Of a DNA stretch of 64,000 bases, positions 23,887 through 33,779 are shown in pieces. A model generated the notes under the pieces. The model had not been told where the DNA came from, searched no databases, and saw only the letters and a program-made list of their open reading frames with translations. How positions within the stretch are numbered: position 1 is the first letter of the stretch; each line of letters opens with the position of its first letter. Source of the DNA: Beta vulgaris subsp. vulgaris (taxonomy: Eukaryota > Streptophyta > Magnoliopsida > Caryophyllales > Amaranthaceae); assembly GCF_026745355.1 (NCBI RefSeq), contig NC_079206.1:8890031-8954030 (forward strand), in the 5' to 3' direction. A program made the position numbers and the translations under genes.

Positions 23887-24628
23887 CATGGGCGGATCTA
23901 GAGGGGGTACAAAGGGTACAGCTGTACCCCCATTATTTATGGAAAATAATGAAAACAAATCAATAAGTTGAGGTTTGTCTTGTTGGTAGCAAAAGGGAAA
24001 GAAAAAAAAATCCATGAATTTATGAGGAGTCTTGAGTTCAAAACCCCACAAAGTTCTTTTTATGCTTTTAATTACTTACCCTTGACTCATGTTTAATTTA
24101 TCTTCAACACTTTTACTATATACTACTCTCTATGGCCTATGCTATTAGTGTGAAACTAAAAATTTATAAGTAAGCTTACTCTCAACTACAAATTCATAAG
24201 CCCACAAAATAAAAGCTCCCAAATAATAATTTTGTCTCTATTGTTTTCCTTCAAAATTTCCTCATTTATATACTTAAACTACTGTTTTTAAATTGAACAA
24301 CTTATTTAAAGATCTGGTTATTTAAATTGAAACATTGAACACTAAAATAATTAGCAATTATATCTAAGTTCTTACTTAAACTTAAGGAGAAAAAATGTCT
24401 CATTTATATACTTAAACAACTGTTTTCAAATTGAACAACTTTTTTCTAAAGATCTGGTTATTTAAATTGAAACATTGAACACTTAAATAGTCAGCAATTA
24501 TATCTAAGTTCTTACTTAAACTTAGGGAGAAAAAAATGTTAATAAAGCTTTATTTTGAAAAAAAAATTAACGAATCTAACTATTTACGTATTCGTACCCC
24601 CATGAGTAAATTCCTAGATACGCCACTG
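23887..24628. mobile_element. Non-autonomous hAT element with internal tandem duplication
   Basis: An exact 8-bp duplication, TACTGAGC, flanks it (23879-23886 and 24629-24636). The termini CATGGGCGGATCTAG and the inverted CTAGATACGCCACTG match the GGCGGATC ends of plant hAT transposons. Inside, a segment of about 135 bp is tandemly duplicated (about 24262-24396 and 24398-24539, both holding AAAGATCTGGTTATTTAAAT). No transposase was found. Confidence 0.9.
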
Positions 24629-24724
24629 TACTGAGCTATACTTGAACTCTTTTTTTCCCTCTAGGCATGAGTTCATTTAGTGCCTGCACGACCGTTTTGA
24701 AGATTTTGGAACCATATTCTAATA

Positions 24725-24979
24725 CTTCCTCCGTTCTGTTTTAAATGAAACATTGGATGAAATGACACTATTCATTGATCAATTTTAACTCCAATTTATC
24801 GCATTATATAAAGAAAAACATAGTCAAGTGGATCTTGTTAGATTCGTCTCGATGCATACTATCAAATTATAACTTTTTTATATTTTTTACGTGTACACAA
24901 CTAAAGATATTGATGACTAAAGAAGCGCGTTGGGTTGCGTGAAAAAGCAAACGTTTCATTTAAAACGGAACGGAGGAAG
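24725..24979. mobile_element. Stowaway-like MITE
   Basis: TA duplication (24723-24724 and 24980-24981). The inverted termini are CTTCCTCCGTTCTGTTTTAA and TTAAAACGGAACGGAGGAAG. Confidence 0.9.
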
Positions 24980-25494
24980 TATGAAGATTAGGCCCCAAAT
25001 TTATAAAAAAAAATAATGATGAAAGGTCGGGGTATTAAAATAGAAAGTTGAAAATTTTAAAATTGATCATGAAGAAATATTATTAAAGATAGAAAACGAG
25101 AGTGAGTTCCTCAAATATGAAGTAAATTTGATTAAAATAATTGTATATTTTAAGGCCTTTATAATTTTGGGGCCCTGTGTTGTTAGACTCCTTGCACACC
25201 TCCTTCTACCCTCTATTAAACAGTAGATACTATAAAGCACGGAAAAGTCTGATCAAGTATGAGGATTTCTCGTTTCCGAAATGTTTTCGTGGCCAAAATC
25301 ATAAGCGTTTCCGTGCTAATAAATTAAATTTCGGATATGGCTGGACCATTATTTTTTCCAATTTGAAGAATGGATCGACTCCACAACCGCAATTGTTAAT
25401 CCCATGAAAACCCACATGAGCTGCCCACACTAAATAAGAGAAAAAAATTAACTACCAGCTTCCTCCACCTATTGCGAATTGGCTTTAGGAAGTA

Positions 25495-25588
25495 CTTCCT
25501 CCGTAACAGAAAAAATGCAACAAATTTGGGTATTATCTGTGAGGTATAAAATATTCAATTATTGTATTCTTTTTTGTTACGGAGGAAG
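25495..25588. mobile_element. Short Stowaway-like MITE (94 bp)
   Basis: TA duplication (25493-25494 and 25589-25590). The inverted termini are CTTCCTCCGTAACAG and TTGTTACGGAGGAAG. The short hairpin-capable interior lacks further features. Confidence 0.9.
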
Positions 25589-25590
25589 TA

Positions 25591-26955
25591 TATTCTCATT
25601 TGAACTTGTAACTATTACAAACTTTCCTCCATTAATAGATGCATATGCATAGGCTATATCGGGCTATAATAAGTCCATAACTATCGACGAAATTAGTCAA
25701 GTGATTCGAATAGAATTTCCTACTACGAACAAGATAATCTGTTTTGGTGTTATCTTCATTCGTAATGTTGGGTTTAAGAACAATATTTAATTCAGTTATT
25801 TGCACAACCTTGATTATTCTTAGACATTAAACAAGATTTATCACATATATAGTAGTTCAGGGACTATCATCTGCAATGTTGTAAATATAAATGTTGCGTA
25901 TAGGAAGGATATCGCGAGACAAATCTGAAGCATAAATAATCTTCAAAATCATTAATAAAATTCAATTACAAAGATACTCCTATATTTCTTTTATAATTTT
26001 TGGGCCCTCCCACTAGAGACTCCTTTGGTAAGAAGAAAGACCCTATTGGATCAGCATCTTGCTCAGATCAACCAGCTCAACTAGACAGGTCAACGCTTGA
26101 CAGTAGATGAAATATAAAGGAATACCTACTCCCAAGTATAAATAGGTAATGGGGTTCGAACTTGTGAGTTGATTACCTCCATCAAACAAGCTTGATTACA
26201 AAGATATTCCTATACGGCTATATCCATAAACATGAAAAATAAATGTGGTAATATGGAACAATAATGTACTCTAGTAGGGATAATAATCTTGCAAATTCTT
26301 ATATGAGCTAATGAGATGTACTAGCTGATAGTGCAACGAGGTTATTGATAATGAATATTTGGATTTATTAGTTAAAATTAGTAAAGTTGTACCCAATTAA
26401 TACTGGTACCTAGTATAATTAATGAGATTTATTTACTTATATAATAGTATAATACCCTCTATTATAGTTGACTGTTGATAGCTTATTTAGTGATTTTCAT
26501 ATATCCTTTAAGTGCATGCAAACATAATGAAAATGGTTGGTAATAATTATGGTCGGACCAAATATAAAGAAATGGAAACGTAATGGCCGACTTAAAAGCA
26601 GCTTTGTAGTAATGGCCTGTGTTCTAGCCGACTGTGCTGACCTGTATGAATTGTGTGGGTAATGTTGGGCTTGTAGGTCAATGCGTTATCATTTTGCCTT
26701 GAAACTCAAGCTATGATTTTTATTGCAACTCATTTCGACACCTTTTTCCTTCTTCCTCAATACCCCTATCCTAACTAGAAACTTGTAGTAAGTAGCTACA
26801 AGTAGATTTCAAGTTGAAGACTACTTTCCCTCACTTATTTTAAAACTTCTTCCCTTTTCTTAATAGCTAGCTTTTACAATATTTATTTAATTATTCTAAT
26901 CATAATTATATACTAAATATAAGTGATCATGAATAGCATTTTGTACAAAAATTAT
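25591..26955. other. Intergenic, nothing recognised
   Basis: AT-rich sequence. A B-box-like GGTTCGAAC at about 26154 is not accompanied by an A box at tRNA spacing. There is no supported gene. Confidence 0.5.
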
Positions 26956-26960
26956 TAAAA

Positions 26961-27122
26961 AAGACGGTCTAATTTTAATATAAAAGTAGACTTAGTTATT
27001 AAATGGATTAAACTAGTCGCAGAAAGAAATTAACCTAGTCAATATTGGACTAGTTCTGTTTTAAATATTGGATTTATCACTATCTAATTTTAATTTGAAA
27101 TTAGGTGGTCTTTTACAAGACA
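26961..27122. repeat. Dispersed repeat, copy 1 (pair with 47366-47533)
   Basis: About 160 bp starting near ACGGTCTAATTTTAATATAAAAG is closely similar in direct orientation to 47366-47533. Ends with GGTGGTC-TTT-ACAAGACAA, resembling AAGACGGTCT-type MITE ends, but clear target duplications were not seen. Confidence 0.65.
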
Positions 27123-27421
27123 AACTCGATTCTATAAAACTCTCTTCAATTAGTTTCAAACTTTAACGTCTATTTTCAAATTATTATTTTTGACAACTTT
27201 TAGAAATAGATAATCAAAAGTATTAATAGTCTAAATAGTACATTAACGATCGTGAAAATTAAAGTAGCAGTATTATTGGAAATTAAAATGAAGGATGTAT
27301 ATAATTTTATTTGTGATTTAATTTGGATGGAATGTTTTCCTAGCTAATTTTGTGAACCCGAGGTAATTTTTTTTTTTAACAGTATTTTTAGTTCTTTGAT
27401 CACAAATGAGATTATTTGGTA

Positions 27422-27682
27422 CCCTTCTACTTGTTTTTATTTTGCTCGATCACTTGGAATCTTGTCGCTGTTCACAATCGGAAAGAATTTTTTAAATTAT
27501 TCTCAATATATAAGATAGAAAATAATCACGTGGGGTCTTGCTTGATTCGTTTTAGTGAGCACTCTATTGATGTTGAATCGTTATAATTTTTACTAATATG
27601 TAATGAAAGATATGTAAGGTCAAAAAGTACATTGACAAACACGCACATTCAAAGTACAGACAAACTAAAAAATATAGAAGGG
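27422..27682. mobile_element. Diverged Stowaway-like MITE
   Basis: The termini CCCTTCTACTTGTTTTTATTT and ...AAAAATATAGAAGGG are inverted, next to TA on the left. The body aligns with the element at 17666-17924 (GTGGGGTCTTGCTTGATTCG, then ATCGTTATAATTTTTACTAA). Confidence 0.75.
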
Positions 27683-29273
27683 ATTTCACTATAAATTAGT
27701 GTAAAATTATTTTACTTAAGACTCAATCTTTGTTATCTTGAATTTGCCTTGACTTGTTACAACTAGTTTTTTTTTAGAGATGCCAATTTTTTTCTAGTTT
27801 ATACTTTAATTCCTCGTTACTTTTTTATTCCAATATGTACTTTGATTTTTGCACTATATACATACTAACTTTGACTATAATATTATACCAATATATACAA
27901 ATAATTGTTAATTATCTTATGGTTTATAATTAGATTTATCTCGATATATAAATGTTGAATCATTTTTATATAACTATTTCGAAATAACGAAATATACTAA
28001 TGGTGAAAAGTTATGTATTAAAAAGCATAGAAATTGAAGTATTGCAATTAAAAGAATTGGAGGATCGGGATTCGAAAGTATAAGTTGAGTATGATTTGAA
28101 AAATGTTTGAATAACGCTTAGGATTGTCAACCCTTTTAGATAAATTAGAATAAAATATTAATATGTATGTAATAAATGGGAGAGAAGAGATACAAAAATA
28201 ATATTTTAATGTATTTCTAACCAATAAAAATTCAATAATAAGAGAATTAGCAATCCTTAACATCACTCAATCAATCTCCGTATAATTTTGATCCTCTTAA
28301 AAGGGTTTTTGACTTATCAAACAAGAACAGTTATCTAGAAAGATTGGAGTGGGCGGAAGTTTTAGCATTAGAGCTTCTTTAATTTCCCGTAGGCGCTTAG
28401 TCTTTTGACATATTGTTGCAAGGTCGGTTTCCTACGATCTTTATCAAATTATCGGGAAAGTATTGGTTTGATATACACTTTACACCGAAGGTTGGATTCC
28501 ATTTTAATTTACTTTAATGCACATCTATTTCATCTAGATCCTTTTTAGATTCTTAGATATAGGTTGACACTCAAATTATTGTCGAAGTTAATAAGAAATT
28601 TGAAGTCAAGTTTGACAATTGACCATCTTCATGTTTGGGATCGGATGGTGTAGAAAGCGAGTCAAATTCTTTAACTATTATGTCAATCTTGTTAGGTAAC
28701 TATGCAAATATATTAAAGAGTTCGTTAAGACGATCTCATGTTAGTATTAACGTGAGACCAGTTTTTCATGTTGATATATATGCGTGCATTAAACCAGCAG
28801 CGGAATTAGTCTAGCAGTTTGACATATTAGTTATTTTAACCTTAAATTATTTCCAAAAAAAACCTTAAATTGCTTCTGGATGAATTAGTTAAGCGGTGAA
28901 ATATATTAGTTAAGCATTAAAGTATATTAGTTAAGCGTTGAAGTATATTAGTTTTATAAATAAAAACCAGATTATAACGCATATTACTAATAACTAATAA
29001 CTAAAAATCATAACTATTAGCCTTATTACAAATATTTTCATTTGTCCGATAGTTTAACCACTAATAATCCAATACAATTTCAATGCTTAAAGTTTCAAAG
29101 TAAAACATAATAAAGCCTCATAATTATATGTAATTATAAAACATGTAGATAAGTTTTTTTGATCTTTAACCCTTCTATTAAGTAAGAACATTTGTTTACG
29201 CGAATCACATTGAAATTGTTACTTTTATCCCCAATTCCTCTGAAGTATGTTTGAACAACTTATCATGTCATAA
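27683..29273. other. Intergenic, nothing recognised apart from a short minisatellite
   Basis: AT-rich. About three 20-bp units of ATATTAGTTAAGCGTTGAAGT lie at about 28896-28955. No gene or complete element is visible. Confidence 0.5.
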
Positions 29274-29537
29274 CTAGTTATTAGGCCCGGGCTATGCCCT
29301 GGGTAAGAAAAAATTTCATTTGTTAATATAACAGTTTATGATAATAACACTAAATACAACTTAGTCTAGTGGTTAAGACTTTAGTATATGTACTTGAGAT
29401 CTTGGGATCAAATCCTATACTATGTAATTTCTAAATTTTTTTGATGTACATGGATTACATGAGCTAAAACTCCCTAAGGAGAGCGCCACGTGGCACATAG
29501 ACGTTTTTTCGCACGCCTTTTAATATATTTGTATAGA
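29274..29537 (-). mobile_element. Non-autonomous Helitron, left member of an opposed pair
   Basis: Read on the minus strand it starts TCTATACAAATATATTAAAA after A and ends GCCCGGGCCTAATAACTAG before T, with a GC-rich imperfect hairpin upstream of the CTAG. The 264 bp match 29761-30025 in reverse orientation. On the + strand it contains a tRNA/SINE-like head (TTAGTCTAGTGGTTAAGAC at 29361 and a B-box-like GGGATCAAATCC at 29404-29415). Confidence 0.75.
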
Positions 29538-29760
29538 TGTCCATTTTTCAATTTCGTACTAAATAGAATATTACAAAAAACTGATGGAATCAAATATGAA
29601 ATCTATTGAAAACTAAAAAGCTAGGCAATGATGTATTATGAGAGAAAGCTATGTTAATTTCTAAATTAGAGTTAATCTAAAGCATCTTTTGGATATTAGA
29701 AACAAGACATCGCTGCATAAAGGAAAACAATGTCTGATCGTTAGAGAAAAATGCCTACAA
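29538..29760. other. Spacer between the two opposed Helitrons
   Basis: AT-rich sequence, 223 bp, with no inverted similarity of its own and no recognised feature. Confidence 0.5.
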
Positions 29761-30025
29761 TCTATACAAATATATTAAAAGGCGTGCGAAAGCAAGAAAC
29801 TGTGCCAGGTGGCGCTCTCCTTAGGGAGTTTTAGTTATGTAATCTATGTACAATAAAAAAAAATTAAGAAATTGCATAGTATAGGGTTTGATCCTAAGAC
29901 CTCAAGTAGATATACTAAAGTTTTAACCACTAGGCTAAGTTGTATTTAGTGTTATTAGCATAAAGTATTATATTAATAAATGAAATTTTTTCTTACTCGG
30001 GGCATAACCCGGGCCTAATAACTAG
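29761..30025 (+). mobile_element. Non-autonomous Helitron, right member of an opposed pair
   Basis: It starts TCTATACAAATATATTAAAA after A and ends GGGCCTAATAACTAG before T. It is the inverted counterpart of 29274-29537, with point differences and small indels. The SINE-like boxes are antisense here (B box about 29885-29894, A box about 29928-29939). Confidence 0.75.
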
Positions 30026-30219
30026 TGTGTTATTAAAGTTTGCTCATAGTTGATGAATATAAACTAGCCTAATCAATTAGAATAAAATGTATGGATTTGG
30101 AAGCATTTTTTCGCTCAATCATTTATTTGAATTTGACCTGGTGTTTTTCAACACTTTTTTTAGTTTTGAGGCAATTTCTTTCAAGTAAGAAACATAAATT
30201 TAAGCATATTATAGTGGTT

Positions 30220-31629
30220 TTTTTTTTTTGACATCAAGAAAACGTGCATTGATTAAATAACAAAGTACAACATATAACTAATACAACCACACGAAAACAA
30301 AAGGAAATCTAAAAGAGCTTTATGAGCTCTTACATGTCCTAAAAAACATAAAGAAGCAAAGCTGATTAAGAGTCGCCAAAGAAAGATTGCGCCGCTAGTC
30401 GATGAATACACTGGTGGAAGCAAAACTCGGATGACTAATGGATGTGATAGGAGAAGCAAATATCGATCACGATCTGGACAACGAACCAAAGGCAAGATTT
30501 GCATCTCGCCGCATGAGCAATCCCAACGAACGTCTGACGCGTGGGATTCTGGGCTCATGAACTGTGAAAGAGTCACATTCCTAGGTGACTCAGGACTCTC
30601 TCGCAAGAGTACCTTGTGTTTCTCCGTAGAATAGGAGAAACGGAGAGCGCTGAAATCCACCAGATGAAACTGGGGTGCCGCCTGCAGATTTTGATTTTTC
30701 AAGGCAAAGATCGTTAAGATCATTGCCAAGCAAAAAGGGGAGCTAAACATGATGAGCTCTCGAACACACCACCGGTTTGAGAAACCGGAAAACTGATCGT
30801 CCAACCATGAATAACGAACATCGCCTCGACCAAACTCACAATTCTCATCCATGTGATGTACCCATTCCTTCAAACATTTCAAGGAAACTACAAATATAAC
30901 TACTACAACCTTACACCACCATCCCTTAATCAACTGGCAAATTTTTTTTTAAGCCAAAACCAACAACAACCTAGATCTTCAACAATTCGGACTGCTCGCC
31001 TACCACCAACTAGACAACTAATTCTACAGACAGAGAAAAACATCTCAAAAATCAGCACTAACATAGCTATGTGGGGACGGGAAAGGGAAGCCCAACTACC
31101 GGGGGGAAGGGAAGGGGATGCCCGTACACAACCAAGCAACAACAGGGGAAGGGGGAGGCGACCGAACACTCGCATAAGGGATGGGGTTACACTGAACCTT
31201 TCAAACATAGGGGAGGAAGGGGGAGGGGAAGCCCGACCTAAAACAGGGGAAGGAAAAGGGGAAAACGACGAAAGAACATAGCAGGGAGAAGGAACGGCCG
31301 GCGAAAGGGGAGGAGTGCTAACCGGCGGCGACATGAGCCGACACGCGGCGGCGACGAACTGTGGATGCGAAGAGTTCCAAATCGCAAGCGAAGAACCGGC
31401 GACGAAGGAACCCAGTGACCCGATGTTACAACTAACCTACGAAGAGCCTACAGAGAACCTAAGAAGACGAAGACGACAAGCAGCCGGCTCGCCGGCGACT
31501 TGCGGCCACCAGCGAGCCTACTGCGGCGTGGTTTTTTTGTGGGGGCTAGGGTTGCGTATTAGGGGGCAGAGAGAAAAGAGAGACTAGGGTTTTTATTATT
31601 GCGTTGTTGTAAGTTGGATTCTTGGATAT
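30220..31629 (-). mobile_element. Poly(A)-tailed retroposon (LINE-derived or unclassified), minus strand
   Basis: A perfect 16-bp duplication, GCATATTATAGTGGTT, lies at 30204-30219 and 31630-31645. On the minus strand the insert ends TTTTCTTGATGTC followed by an A run, so it moved by target-primed reverse transcription. The 5' end (31629 down to about 31300) is GC-rich, like a plant LINE leader. Two minus-strand frames follow: 31334-30930 (134 aa, Pro/Ser-rich start MSPPVSTPPLSP) and 30933-30253 (226 aa, with a WCVRELIMFSSPFCLAMILTIF segment). I recognise no RT, endonuclease or gag in them; they may be a frameshifted remnant or pure UTR. About 1.41 kb, younger than its surroundings judging by the intact duplication. 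Confidence 0.75.
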
Positions 31630-31645
31630 GCATATTATAGTGGTT

Positions 31646-32423
31646 ACGGCATAATTTTTTGACTCAAACTTAAACACGACCCGATCACTGCACCCACAAC
31701 AATCCACTTTTACGGGCAAAAGCGTTTTCGCCTCTAACACTGCTACATAAGTAGCCTCCTTGAAAATGTGATTGCAAGAAACCAACTCATGATTACCTCT
31801 AAGGGAAAATCACAATTATTATTGTCAAATTCTATGGGTTTTTCCAAATGGACTTAATAATACAAAGATTATCGTCTTCAACAATAAACTTTTAATTTCA
31901 GGAAATGAAGCTCATTTTAAAACTTTCTTAAGTTAGAACGTTTGCTTGTAGGATAGTGTAAGGATACATGGATACAATTATTAGTTTATTACTTACAAGA
32001 TTACTTACATAAGGGTGTTTCATAAGGTATCCAAATATTGATCACCTTGGGATATTTTGAATTCACTAGTAATTCTTGTGATGGGAAGCACAAGACCGAC
32101 GTCGATTGCTTTGTGTTAATTTTCTTTTTTTACTAATTATCTTCATCTTTTGTGATGGCTTTCTTTCCCATACTATGTGGGCTGTCTCCTATTCTTTATG
32201 GGTTAATTTTCTCCCAATTATTTTTGGGTTGTCTTTTATCTCTTGGATGGAGCATTCTAATGGTAGGTTGGATTGAAGATCAAGTGACTCAATCTCTTTC
32301 ACCTTCGTTGATATACAAGAGGTGGTTCTAGTTGGAAAAGATGCATTGACATCGAACAATAATCTGTGGTTCTGCAGTCGGGGAGAAGCAATGCTATTAT
32401 AGAAGTAATGTCTGTGGGTTATA
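31646..32423. other. Intergenic, nothing recognised
   Basis: No domain-bearing frame or element ends are visible. Confidence 0.5.
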
Positions 32424-32512
32424 CTACCTCTGTTTTTTTTTTAGTTGCAACGATTAGACATTTTCCCTCTCTACTTTATGTCAAATCGTTGCAACTAAAA
32501 AAACAGAGGTAG
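32424..32512. mobile_element. Short Stowaway-like MITE (89 bp)
   Basis: TA duplication (32422-32423 and 32513-32514). The inverted arms are CTACCTCTGTTTTTTTTTTA and TAAAAAAACAGAGGTAG, and the homology extends inwards to AGTTGCAACGATT. Confidence 0.9.
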
Positions 32513-32739
32513 TATTATATTCTTGTAAATGTTGTTCGGGGTCTATCAATATTAATGCTTTGCTTGTTCGGCATAACAAAAAACATTTTGTGAGCCACAT
32601 GATATCACTATTTATTTATGATAGGGTCCATTGGGCTACTAAATCTACTAAATTATCAATATCAACTAAAATTGGCCCGATATATGTAAAACCCAAAGAA
32701 CTAGTGTAAAAAAGCTGCACAAATTTGCCAATTTCCAGG

Positions 32740-33764
32740 TTTTTCTAGGACTCAAATAACTCTTGAAAAATTTCTTCTTCTTTTATTTCAATTCTCTCTC
32801 AAAAAAAAAATTCAAACAATTCACGCACGATTTTTCACGGTTCATTTTCAGTTTTCACTCTCTCAACTCTTCTCGGACCTCCTGCTGCTGTTGCCTGGTG
32901 GCTTCGTTCGTATCGCATAATCGCCATTGTAACTCGCCGACCTGCAGCCGCAGAATCGGTCGGAAATTGGTGGACGACGGTGGACGCCTGGACGGACAAC
33001 CTTCATGAGTCGTGACTCGTGACTAGGTACATCTTAATCTGCTCAATTTGCTTGATTTCTTGTTACTTTATAGATTAGGATTTATCAATTTCATGAGAAT
33101 TGGAAAACAAATTGCAATTTCAGTTGTTATAGGTGTTTATATATCAGATTATATAATTTAGAATTGTTATAAATGTTGATTTTGTTGTTGTATTTTGATT
33201 TGAGTGTTATAGGTGTTTAAAAATTGAAATGCCATTATATTTGAATTGAATTGGGTGTTATCACTGCTAATGCTGATTTTGTTGATTAAAGTTTATGGTC
33301 TATGGCAAATTGGCTCATGTTTCATTTGGTGAGATACATCTTCATTTAGTTCAATGGTTACTTGATATTCAGATTTGATAATGAAGAGAAAACGTACTCC
33401 AAACAAAATGCAAAATATTGCTAGTTTCATTTGGTCTATGAATGATTGTTTGATTACTTATTTAGAGAATGATTTGTTTTTGAATGTTAGCATGAATGAT
33501 ATTGTAAATCGATATCAAAACATGAAAACTCGTCGCGAACAATTTACTAGTATTTGATTGTATTTTGTAGTATAATTTGGATATTTAGTTTTTCTAGTAC
33601 TATTTGGCTGTATTTTGTATAATTATTGGTTATATATTTATTTTATTTTCGATTGAAATTTAGTTTGGAGTATTTTTTTAAAAAAATATTTGGATTTAGT
33701 GAAGGGTAATTGGTGGTGAACCACCATTAGAAATTCCTGGATCTGCCACTGTTTGAGGGTCCAA
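32740..33764 (+). mobile_element. hAT (TTF-type) transposon remnant upstream of the ZNHIT2-like gene
   Basis: The right end AATTCCTGGATCTGCCACTG (33745-33764) matches the hAT terminus consensus (inverse of CAGTGGCGGATCCAG). A short frame at 33375-33557 ends NDIVNRYQNMKTRREQF, like the extreme C-terminus of plant TTF/MYM-type hAT transposases. The GC-rich block at about 32870-33026, ending in a GT donor, could be the transposon's or the gene's leader exon. A left terminus and target duplication were not found, so the left border is a guess. Confidence 0.5.
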
Positions 33765-33779
33765 CATTTGTTGCTAAAA

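Noticed and set aside
26030..26220. tRNA gene or SINE suggested by GGTTCGAAC
   Set aside because: No A box at the expected distance, no cloverleaf, and no flanking duplication.
30253..30933. 226-aa minus-strand frame as an independent host gene
   Set aside because: It lies wholly inside a retroposon bounded by a poly(A) tail and a 16-bp duplication, and no domain is recognisable.
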